64,000 nt of DNA from NCBI RefSeq assembly GCF_963678635.1, contig NC_087064.1, positions 75,420,213 to 75,484,212 of the forward strand, in the 5' to 3' direction. Under the pieces are notes generated by a model. It saw only the letters and a list, made by a program, of their open reading frames with translations. It did not search any database and had not been told where the DNA came from. The stretch is from Symsagittifera roscoffensis. Taxonomy: Eukaryota; Xenacoelomorpha; Acoela; Convolutidae. Of this stretch, positions 11,801 through 23,800 are shown in pieces. Both the position numbers and the translations under genes were made by a program. How positions within the stretch are numbered: the first letter of the stretch is position 1; each line of letters begins with the position of its first letter.

Positions 11801-14800
11801 TTTAAAGCTAGATTCTATATTTAATGAGCAATTTTCCAACTTTCATAGTGTTTATCATTCCAAAACAATTTACATTACTTTTTTAGAAACTGCAAAGAAG
11901 TCAACGAGGATATTAAAAACCTAACATTTCGCAAAAACATAGCTTTATACAATATATTTATCTGGCTCATAACTGTAATTGATATTAAATTAAATTCAAA
12001 AAGTATCTCGTAAAAACCTCTATCAATTTAATCAAGTGTTAAGGACAAGTTTCCGATATTCTTCTTTTTGAAACTTTATCGCAAATATTGATTGCAGCTT
12101 CATTAAAATTTTAATTGCGTTTGGAAAAAAACGGAGTCACATTTTCATTAGAACATTTAATACGTTTGAAAACAAATTTGCAACTGTACTGAATAGTACA
12201 AGAAAGGGTTCCGACCGTGTATGGCTTGTCCCTCTCCCTGTACTGAGTCCAGAACACCCCCTCCGGGTCGCTGCTGTAGAAGAGGGTGAGAGCAGAGACA
12301 GATGTCTCCTCGTTGAAGACCAGTCTGGCTAGCTTCCACTTGTCCAGCATGGCCACTGTCACACTCTGGCTGCCCTGCCACTGGCCATACCACGTGTTGC
12401 TCTTCCAGCCTATAAAACAAAAGAACAGAGAAATGATAACGCCATAGAAGCTCAAAACAATAATTTAAATAATTGATGACCAAGTACTTTTATCCAATAT
12501 TTTTTGGCATTTAACATTAGTTAAAAACAAAAAAGTTATATAATGCCGGTCTGGATAAACTAACCGCTTATATTATTTTTTTCGCAACAACAGTTCAATG
12601 CACTATTTCAGTCTTTTTGATAAATTAAACAAAAACTTGAAATGTAAAATTAATTGCGGGATCACAGGTAAAAATTGAAAAAAAAATTTAAACTTTTTTG
12701 AAAAGTGTGAACTGACTGATCAAAAAAAGTGAGTGTCTAGGTAACTTTTTATAATATATTTTTTTAAGTACTGACTGAGTGTCTCGGTGGCGGGAGTGGC
12801 CTTCATGCGGGAGTAGGTGACGGGGTGGAGGGTGGAGCTGGCTCGGAATTGGCACTCGTGGAACTTCGTCTCATCCGACAGGTCAATCAGGTTCCCACTG
12901 CACACAGACTCTAAAGTGGAAAACGCTTTAAAATTTTTAAATTTTAACAGTCTTTAAAATGTAAAAAGTCATTAAGTCATCAGGTTTTTAAGTTTGCAGT
13001 GTCTGCACATTAAAAGCATATACGATTTTATTGTTCCGACCACCAACGTGGAAGAACTTTTTTTTCAAGTACCGCAAATAAACGTCAGATCGGGTTGATT
13101 GATATATTGAATGAAACTATTTTAGTTGTTTCAATCAAAAGTATCTTTGGGTATGGAGAAAAACAATCGGTTTATTTTGCTTTATAGATCAATTTAAAAT
13201 GAAAAACGAAGAAACAACGCGAAGATAATGTCATTCATTGCACAATAATGGATCTTTAAAATCAAAGTTTGAAGTCAATTTTACCTTAATTTTATGAGCC
13301 TTTCATACTTTTGTTCATTGAAAATGGGGAGGAACTTTTAATTCGGGTGTTTTAGTTTTTTATTTTTTTTCCACGCAAAATCAGGTATCACAAATAAACA
13401 TCGGACTGGGTTTAGTGATACATCATATCAAAGCTCGTTCAGTCGTGATTCGAACGACCTTAAAAAACTCCAAAAAACCCTAGTGCCGAGAAAAACCATT
13501 TTGAAGCTTTTGATTTTTCATCTACTTTCGAGCGAGTAAAGCGATCGAGTAACGTTCGTTATGTATGAAAATTACCAATGTAGTCTAAAAATTACATGAT
13601 TTTACTTTTTTACTTTTAAAAAAATAGTTTGAAAGTCTTATTTAGCGCTTCTGTTGCAAAAAAAAAATCTTTCGAAAATATTTGAAATTCAGTGCAAAAA
13701 TTTTTTTAAAAATACATCAAAAAAATTTTTTTGAAACAATTTTTCATCTTTTTCATTTATGTACTTTTTTGAAGACAATTGAAGTCGTTTATGCCTAATT
13801 CACTAAAGTTCTACGGATTTGTTTAGCTCTATCATTACACTACGTACAAGAAAAGACACTAACTTGAAAAAAATCTGAGAATGTGGTCGGAACATTCTGT
13901 GCTACTTGCACAGCAACCGGCTATCCTTGTTTTAGTAAATAGCTATCTTGACACTTACCCAGTACAATTGACTGGAACCGGATTGTCTCCATCTTATACC
14001 CGTACGGTTTCCCAGCTAAAATAAATGAATCACAAGTTATGAAATGAATATTGTAAAATATAATCAAAAACTACCCATGTTATTACAATAAAGTTTATTA
14101 AGTAAAACTAGCCCTGATACCCCCATATTGTTTTCCATTTTAAAGTAGCGCTCCCAGTTTACTTGACCCAATTTTTGAAAGACAGTTTATGTGCCAATAT
14201 ATACTAGCATTTTGAGGGCAATATTTTGATTTTAAAATGCTCAAAAACCTTTTTTTTTCGCAGATGAGATAGTTATGAGTAGATTTGAGCAGATAATTAG
14301 TGCTATATATGAGGCAACTTATAGCACTAATTGCGTAATTCTGAATTTCGACAGAGCTCAAAAGTTCGGAATGCGTGACTTGTAAAAATAATTGCGCACA
14401 TGTATGTGTGTGTGGTGAGGGGGGAGGGGGCAGGCGCAGTACAGTCTACCTGTGATTGGGTTAAGAGTGTCTGTGTCTCTCTCCTCCCTGAAGAATATGG
14501 TGTCTAGGGGGGTGGAGTGGTAGTAGAGTCGGATGTCCTGGAAGAAGGAGTGGCCCACCACCACAGTTAGCAACATACGCCACTCCACGTAGTCCGTCAA
14601 CTTCAGTCGCTCAATCTATTTCAACAACAACAAAAAACGGTGTTTAGAAAAAAGAATAATTAGGAAAGGTGTTTAGAAAAGACAATAATTAGAAAAAGTG
14701 CTTATAAAAGGTTTTTATAGATGGAAATTTAGAAAAAAAACATGTAGAAACAAGCTGAAGAACAGACAAAAAATAGCAAATCATAAATATTAGTCAAAAA

Positions 14801-17800
14801 TTTCAACAGTTTTGTTAAATTTTGCAAAAAATCAGTTGTTACATAATTATAGTGAAAACGTAATGTAACTGATCACAATTTTCGGCTTGTTTGCATGGTA
14901 TCTGGTCTATTCTCCCGCTCTTTCTTATACCATCTTGAAAAAAAGAGCTATATAATCAAGAAGCAGTGACTATTGTCAGGCAAACAAAACGACCGTTCTT
15001 GAGAGGGTAAAAATTTATATGAGACATTAAAAAGACATTTCAACTTCAAAAATGGCTTTAATTTCATTTATTGTTTTTTTTAAACTAAAAATAATGCTTA
15101 TGCGGGATAAGTTGGAATTTTTTTTAAAAACAAATCAACTCTAGATCACTCAGTCATGCGTTTAATCCATAATTTTTGCATTGAATGCAATCAAACCTAA
15201 ATTATATGTTGACTAAAATATCATAGCATCTAAAAATATGGCTGCCCTGGGCTCAATTCAACAAAAGTTTTAATCTGCAGTTTTATTGTCAAGTTATAAG
15301 AGTTTAAGAATTGCTAATTTGACTAGCTTGGATTGACTAGCGCGCAATATGTTGCGTTTCTATAACGCGCGTGAGAGGCGAGAAATGAACCGATTCAATC
15401 TGAGTTCAGAAAAAGTTGGTCTTTTAAATATTTTTGATACCATACAAGACGCTAAACACACCTTTTTTCTCATAGCGTGTGAGGGGATAAAAGGCCGATA
15501 AAACAACAAAAATTATTCTGTTTTACCGATTATTTTCAATTGTCTTACCAATTTCTAAGCATTTTTTAAAACTTTTAAGGGCAGTGGCAATATTTAGGCT
15601 TTTGCCCTTATATACAAACATTCATGCTCAGTTTACTTCTAACTCTCACTTTTTAACTTGCAGTTTTGACAACATTTTTGTTCCGACTTTCGAAGAAAGT
15701 GAGGAATATATATGCTCGAGGTGGTTTTTTTTTATTATTCAGACCGATTTTAGAAAAGTAGATTGCGAATGTTCTTCGATCCGGAAATTTTTGGACTGCT
15801 AAGGGAGTACGCTTGCTTGCGGTAGACTAAAGTGCTGCTAAGCTGCTGGAATAATACTTTGGAATTTTGCTTCAATATGCGATTTATTTATGCGTGGCAA
15901 ATAATCCGCCATCATAATTGTTCTAAATTGAACTGAGACAAGCTAATGGGTCTTGATAATTCCATAAATAACTCAAGTTTTAACTTTTCGATACTATCAG
16001 CCTAAAACTCATAGTTTTGCCAATATTTCTTATACCAAAAACTTTTCGAGACTAATTAATGGACAGTCGGAACATTCAAGGCTTTGCCCTGATACGAGGA
16101 GTCTTGTTTTATATCACCCAAAAGATATTGAGTTGATGTGTTGAGCTCAAAGTTAGAAAGATATCAGTTTTTAGTAGAGTTATGGCTGTTCAAAGATTGT
16201 CAATTTGGGATAATTAACGCGGGGTATACTTCGTGCTATTAACGCGTAAGCAGAGATTCAATCTGTCTTTTCAAAATAAATTGAGGCATGATGCATGATA
16301 CTTGGTCGATTTAGTACTTTGTTATATACAAAAAAAAATCAGTTTGTACTATACATAATATGCTGGGTCAGGTTTTTAAGTCAAAAAAAATTATTTTATT
16401 ATTTTTTAAAATGCTATCATTTTAATCTTAAAAAGCAATCGGAACATGCAAGGCTTCAGTTAACAAAAAAAAAGAAATCCACGTAGCTGAAATTATACTA
16501 TCAAGCAATAGTCATTTCCAATTTACTTGAATTTAATAATTTCACAGAAAAATGACTAACTATTAAAACATTTTCTTAGTTTTTTCATGAAACATATATT
16601 CAAATTGCAGATAAATAACGTTTTCGACGAAATATTTTGCAAGTCAATAGAAATCAAATAAACCTTTAAGCTTTAGTCTTGAAATAGTCAAAAATATATG
16701 GGTTTCTTGACATGAAGAGGGGCACTTAGCTTCATCAAGAAATAAATTAGCACACACAAAGTTTTTTTCTGGATCATTGTATCTCACCGTGAATTCCATG
16801 ACATGTTTATCCGACGTATCCAACACTGGCCGCTGTCCAATATACAAAGTGGCGTGATACTGCTCGAACTCGAAGAAGTCGGGTAGAAATTGCCTTATTT
16901 GGACATTTTTGGCCTCGGCAGTGGCGTGGCACTCGGCCCAGATGGAGAAGACGTACCAGACAGAGTCGCCTTGTTCGTACTCTCTCGGCAGAGTGTTCAG
17001 CACTGTCACGTTTGAAGACAGAATCGGAAGGCGGTCTTGATCGTACATTGCCTGTAATGATGTATTAATTTCAAGACCATTTATCCTCAGGGGAACAGTG
17101 AACAACCGAGCTGTTCAGCTCTCAACTGACAACTGCTGAAGCACCTAAGCTTCAGGACAGCTCTTGGGTTAAAGTTTTTGGTTCTAGAACTGATGCCGCA
17201 GCGGCAGGCAGATAACGAGCACCGATCAAGGTGAATCTCGAGTTTTGCTATTAAAGTAACTTTAAATCTGTGACTTGTAATTTTTTATTTACAAACAAAA
17301 TACTCTCAATAAGCCAGTTTCGAAATTACATTCGAAATTACATGTGATTACAAAAAAATGGCGGACTTTCGAAACTTTTGTCTGTGTAGGTCGGTCGACC
17401 AAATTCATTTACCAGCTCTCCAGAAACACTATTGAGATCCCATTTTGAGAATAACTTTGAAAAAAAAACAGCCAAAACAGCCAAAAACGACATGTTTCGG
17501 TACTTTTTGGAAACTCTAATAATTAACGATACCTGTGTCAGGGGCTACAATATGTTCAGTTGTCAATCATCATCTTAGTGTCAATCATTCGAGTTGCTAT
17601 TATTAGTTCCCAGACCTTAATCAAGTGTGAGACTGGTACCTGCCTGTCAATCAACTAAAGCTGTCTAGCTGTTAAGTGTTGACCTCTAAGTTCACTCTCT
17701 TATTTATGCGAACTAGAATTCAGTCAATTAACTATTTAACAGCCATCTTTTTACAAACCCTTGTTATGGCGCAGCCAGCAGATGGTGGGGGGAAAAACCC

Positions 17801-20800
17801 CCTTGGAATTGTGGCTTTCTGGCCTCCAAATCAGGCGGAACCACAACTGTTATGGGAACACTGGAAACAACGATTCCATTGGGCGATGGTGGCGAAACAT
17901 GGAATAGTCTCGTCAGAATACTACTTTGCATCGACATTAACTGAAGCACAGATTACAGACCTGGGGGACATTGGGGGAAAACCACGGGCAGAAGGTGAAC
18001 GTACACTAATATCAAATCTGTATTTATGCCTGGGACATGAGGGACAGAGAGCATTGCATAACCAGCATCCACATTTAGATATGGAAACAATACGATACCC
18101 ACGTTTTTTGGATATCTGTGTAGCTCTCTTTCAGAAAGAGCGGAACGAGACGTACGAGATGTACCAAATGTTGTCGAGGAAACAAAAGGAGGGTGAGAGT
18201 CTAGAATCGTTCTATGCAGAACTTAGCGGAATGGCGGCAAGATGCAACTTGGGCACCCAGGAGCGGAAAATGGTGAGAGACATTTTTATTTTCAACATGA
18301 GGAACAGGGACGCGCAGAACGAGCTGTGTAGGGAAACCAAAACCCCGGAAGAAGCATTGCGAATCGCAATGTCATACGAAAGAGGAGACAAATACGCAAG
18401 GAGCTACAAGGGGGCCGTATCCGGTTCCACGGGAATGGCGCATCCATCGCCAGGGGGTTCTCTACAGATTAAAACGGAACCAGTCAGCAATATTCGCGGA
18501 TCCAGGGGACGAGGAATGCCAAGGGGACGGGGTCAGTATCCAAATCGTGGAGGAGGTCGAACACAAGATCGAGTGCAAGAGCGCAGATGTTACAACTGCG
18601 ATCAACCGAATTTCACCCCAGAACACCGACAACGATGCCCAGCAAGAGCCGTCACATGCAACTTCTGCAAGAAGATTGGGCACTTTGAGAGGACTTGCCG
18701 AGGAAAACGACAATCCAGGGGGGGACAACCGGTTGGATTGATCCAAGGGGATGAGTTTCTCGACGAGGAAGATACACCCTCGGATGACGTGGAGCCCCAA
18801 GCTGCGGCAAGTTCAGTTGGTTTCGTCAAACGAGAACATCACAGCTGGTCGTCAGAAAGTTCGGACGATTACATGGTTATGGCAATTCGACGGAAGAAGG
18901 AAACGATGTTGAAAGTTGCCGGGCCTAAACTCAAAGTATTCATTAATGGGCACCCGATGAACATTTGGATCGACAGTGGATCGCCGATATCCATTCTAAC
19001 ACTAGAAGATTTGAGAAGAACAGTGGGAAGAGCGGGAATCAACTTGAAGCAGGGTAACACTGACGATGACGAATTTCGAGATTACAGTAACAATCGGATC
19101 AAGATGTTGGGCAGAATGGAACTCGAGTTAGCATCAAACGGCTGGAAGACGACAGCAGAAGTCCGAGTCATTGGGGGGACCAGACCGTCCATCGTGGGAC
19201 GTGATTTGATGGGTAAACTTGGACTACAGTTGATGCAAGCAGATCCAAGGGGGGACGTCATGAACATCCAGGGGGCGGAGGACATTTCATGCAAGGAGGG
19301 ACACGATGAACCAGAGGAGGAGCAGATGGATCAATGGCAGTCATACTTCAGTAAGCTATTCCCAAAACTTTTTACTAGAGTTGGAAAAATTAGGAACTAC
19401 AAAGTTCAAGCGGAATTTTTCAAAAATCTTGTACCAGTGCAGCAGAAGGGACGGAGAGTGCCGGTAACGCTCCAAGAAAAAGTGGACAAAGAAATTGATA
19501 AGCTATTAACTCAGGGACACATAGAAAAATTGAAAGAGTGTTCGGATCGATATTTTGTTTCTCCGATCGTCATCACCGTGAAAAAAGACGGGTCCGTAAA
19601 ATTAGCATTGGAATCACGAGAACTTAACAAACAAGTGCATAAAAACAAATATCAGATGCCAAATATAGAAGAACTTGTAGATACAATAGGACAACTTATA
19701 TCCGAGAAAAAACAAGGGGAGGTGTACTTTACTACGATGGACCTAACGTACGCGTATGGGCAACTACCGCTTAGTGAAGAGACAAGCGTGCACTGTAATT
19801 TTTCTTTGGTGGGCGGACGGTCGACAGGAACTTACCGTTTCCGAACAGGGTTTTACGGGCTAACGTCAATGCCGGCAGAGTTCCAGCGAGTAATGGACTC
19901 AATCTTGAACGAATTCCCACAAGCGAACGCGTTCATTGATGACATTTTGGTTACAACCAAGGGAACGGAAGTAGAACATATCTCCTTGGTTGAAAAGATC
20001 CTCCGGAAACTAAACCACGAAAATATATCCTTGAAGTTACCTAAATGCGAGTTTGCGAAACGCGAATGCGAGTGGCTTGGCCATCGTATAACCGAAACGG
20101 GGGTCACGCCTCTTAAACGAAAAACATCGCCGATAGACGCACTAAAAGCTCCTAAAACAGTAACGCAACTAAAGTCATTTATGGGCTCAATCCACAGCTT
20201 GCATAAATATTTACCGGCGATAGCGGAGATGTCAGCTCCATTAAGGCCACTCCTCAGCAAGAAAAACGAGTATAACTGGACCGCGGAATGTGAAAATGCT
20301 TTCCAAAATATTAAAGTGGGGGTAGCGAACATCGTTGAATTAAAACACTTTGATATTCATAAGGACATTAGAGTTGTTTGCGATGCAAGTCACAACGGCC
20401 TTGGAGCGGTGTTAGAGCAATTGGGTACAGAAGGGTGGAGCCCTATATCTTTTGCATCACGATTCTTAAACGCAGCCGAGAAAAAATATTCCACCAACGA
20501 GCTGGAAATGCTGGCGGTGGTATGGGGGGCCGAGTATTTCAGAAATTACATCCTAGGAAGATCATTTACAGTCATTACCGATCATAAGGCTTTAATTTCA
20601 TTACTTAACGGAAATAACAAGAAAAACAAAACACTTTTTTCAAGACTAACACGTTGGCTGGACAGACTGATTCCTTTTGACTTTGTAATAGAACACAAAC
20701 CGGGCGCCAAGATAGGATTGGCAGATTATTTGTCAAGGCATCCTAGCGAACCCCCTAAACCGATAAGTCAATATGATAATTTGTTCACCGTGGCAAAAAT

Positions 20801-23800
20801 CGCTTCGATCAGAAAATCCCTTGGTTTTTCAAAGGAATTAAAACCCCTTGGTAAACGAAATTATCAAAATACTGAAGAAACTGGTTCTAAACAGTCTAAA
20901 CGATTTTCATCCAATCACAAGCGAGAACGAATAACATGCATACAACCAGCGACGGTTGAGGGCGGAAAGTCATGCGTGAAGACAGCGACCAATAGGAAAC
21001 GATCAATTTGCATATTGCGTAAATCAAAGAAATCCAAGGGACATTCAGTGTGCTCTATATATTGTTCCCTTGGAAGACGGTAAAATTTGCCTAAATCAAA
21101 ACACTCAAACAAAATGGATAGCGACTCTAATTGTTCTTTCCCAGTATTTGAAATTGAAAATGTTGAAAATGTTACAATCGATTCCCAAACTAACAATCCG
21201 AATATACTACAACCTCAGATCAACTCTCCACTTAGACTAGACGAAAACTTATTGAGTAGCGATGAAATAACTATCATTAACCCTGAATTTATTGCAATTA
21301 CTAAAAACACACGGGATTCAAAAGTTAATACAGTACTTTCCATACCTTCGAAATTTCCAGGCGAGCTTTTTCCTACTGTTAATCCGAATCAGCAAATTAT
21401 GTCCATCATTCCCCGTGATTGCAAGGTTATTAAGAAGTCTCAATCGTTACCAGAACTTTTTAACTTAGAATTTGTTGCCTCGAACATACCAGCGGATGTA
21501 AACTTGTTACGAGTGAAAGAAGCATTGGAGAAGAAGACTAACTTGAAGGAAGAACTCCTGAAGATTGGGAAATACTGGGCTCAATATGCTAACGATCTGT
21601 CGTTACGGGACGATTGTGTGTGGTTGGACGGACGATTGGTCATCCCTTTACCCTTACAAGTCCCAGTTGAATCACGGATACACTATTACCATCATGGTAA
21701 AAGAAACATGTTCGAAGCAGCTCGGGACGTCTGGTACCCTTATATGTACCGAAGTTTGGCAGCAAAGGCCACGTACTGTCAGCAATGCACGGAAGCGGGT
21801 AAGAACCTGAAACTGTTATTACCCAAGGGAGACATGGGAAAGGTCCCAGAACCAAGGGAACCCAATGAATGTTTACAGTTGGATTTCTGGGGGCCGATAA
21901 ATTATTTGAATGAAACTAAGAAATATGTTTTGGTTGCTACGGACCGATTCTCAAGGTGGCCGTCAGCAATGGTTACTACTACTAATACGTCAGATAAGGT
22001 CTTAAAGTTCCTTGTTAAGTACATATCGCATCATGGAGTACCTCGGAAGATCCACGTTGATCAGGGATCATGTTTTACCTCTAATAAATTTAAAAGCTTC
22101 TGTAACGAGGAAGGCATCGAGCTAATGTACTCCCCAGTAAATGACCATCGAGGCACGGGGTCCGTTGAACGGACGATAGGAAGTTTGAAAAATTTTGTCT
22201 TAACATACGCGACAGAAAAAGAACATAAATCTCTAGAATCTATGGTCGATAAAGCACTAGGCGCTCTACGATTCTCCAAAAATGCAACTACTAAATTAAC
22301 GCCTTTTGAAGCTCACCACGGCAGGGAGGCCAATACTGTTTTACGAAATCTAACGAAAAAACCAAGTTTGAAGAATTTGAATTGGAACAACGTCCTAAAA
22401 CAAAAATGTTTGTGTTTAGACGAAAATGATCCTGAGTTGAGCAAAGTTGCATTCCCTCAGCATTCAAATTGGGAGGAGAGGTCGGATCTAACATACGCTC
22501 CAGCCTTGCGAAGGGCCCCTATCACGCTGGATAGTGACCAACAAATGGACGCATGTCCAAGGGGGGAATCGGAAGTTGCCCCACACACCCAAGGGAGTGG
22601 AGACACTGGACCTAACATCCAGGGGAGTGGAAAAGGACGAAATCTATACCAGCGTACTACCAGCAAGAACCTAAATCGGTATAAATTACTAAAGTCAAAC
22701 GTAATCTCTGAATCCGAACATACTTTTAAACTTAAAAACGGATCCGTTCTTAGGAAAAGTGCAGTGGCATCAAAACCGAAACATGACCTTCCCAAGAAAC
22801 GGAAGCCGGCCACGCTCAAGGATATGCTAGCGAGCGCAAAAAGAGGGGCAGTAGTGAGCCCGAAATCAAAACGAGCTAAGACCACGCAGACAGTCCAATT
22901 AGCCACCTTCGAGTCCGACAGTTCGGATACGGAAGACAATCTGCCATTAAACATTCCGGTACGACTACCGGTAGAATTGCTAGCGAGGCGCGAGGCAATT
23001 GCAGCGGGACAAGGCCCAAGCGGCAGTACGACAGGAGTGGGAGGAGGAACGGGAGCTAAAGCTAAATCCAGAGTGACAAGAGCTAAGCGAGGAAAAGGGG
23101 GCCAAAGTAAACAATTGAAGGAAAGCCAGGAACGTCCAGCGTTAGCGGCGCGGGAGTGTCTTGTAAATAGCAGTCAGGAGGAGGAAGTTGAATCAGGAAG
23201 CCAAAGTGAAAGCTCGGGAACCAGGAGGAGTACTAGAAGGAGAAAGCCAGTAGACAAAATGGGAGGAGTTATGATCGAAACCATCCAGGGGGCGGAACAA
23301 CCAGGAACACATCCAGGGGGAGAAGGGAAATGAACTTATTTCACATTATTCGAAAACTCGTTAACCCAGGGAGAGGGATGGCCATAAAGCCTAAAACTCA
23401 AATTGTTAAAAACTGATAGTTGTTTGTTATATGATAGTTGAGGCGGCAGGTTGAAGATGTGGTTATTATACTTAAATTTAAATTACTATGTATTTAAATT
23501 TTACATCCATACGGAAATGTCAGGGGCTACAATATGTTCAGTTGTCAATCATCATCTTAGTGTCAATCATTCGAGTTGCTATTATTAGTTCCCAGACCTT
23601 AATCAAGTGTGAGACTGGTACCTGCCTGTCAATCAACTAAAGCTGTCTAGCTGTTAAGTGTTGACCTCTAAGTTCACTCTCTTATTTATGCGAACTAGAA
23701 TTCAGTCAATTAACTATTTAACAGCCATCTTTTTACAAACCCTTGTTACCTGATACTGGTACACTCCGGAAGATAGAGTTATGACCTCTGCTGTTATGGC

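Larger units (their letters stand above)
17536..23747 (+). mobile_element. Complete Ty3/gypsy LTR retrotransposon (6,212 bp)
   Basis: It has 230-bp LTRs at both ends, identical as far as I can compare by eye, a 5-bp target duplication ACCTG, and gag-pro-RT-RNase H-integrase order, which is the Ty3/gypsy order. It is in the opposite orientation to the large gene and sits at the donor of E21. The identical LTRs and intact target duplication indicate a recent insertion. The only visible lesion is one stop codon between the two long frames, and that may be functional. No envelope-like frame (signal peptide, membrane anchor) is present. Confidence 0.95.

Noticed and set aside
16644-16787. Extension of the E22 frame to 16644
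   Set aside because: The sequence after the GTGAGA donor is AT-rich, and E23 joins in phase from the donor.
22500-23333. An envelope-like third gene in the retrotransposon
   Set aside because: The tail of ORF2 is basic and hydrophilic with no signal peptide, cysteines or membrane segment; it is the integrase C-terminal extension.
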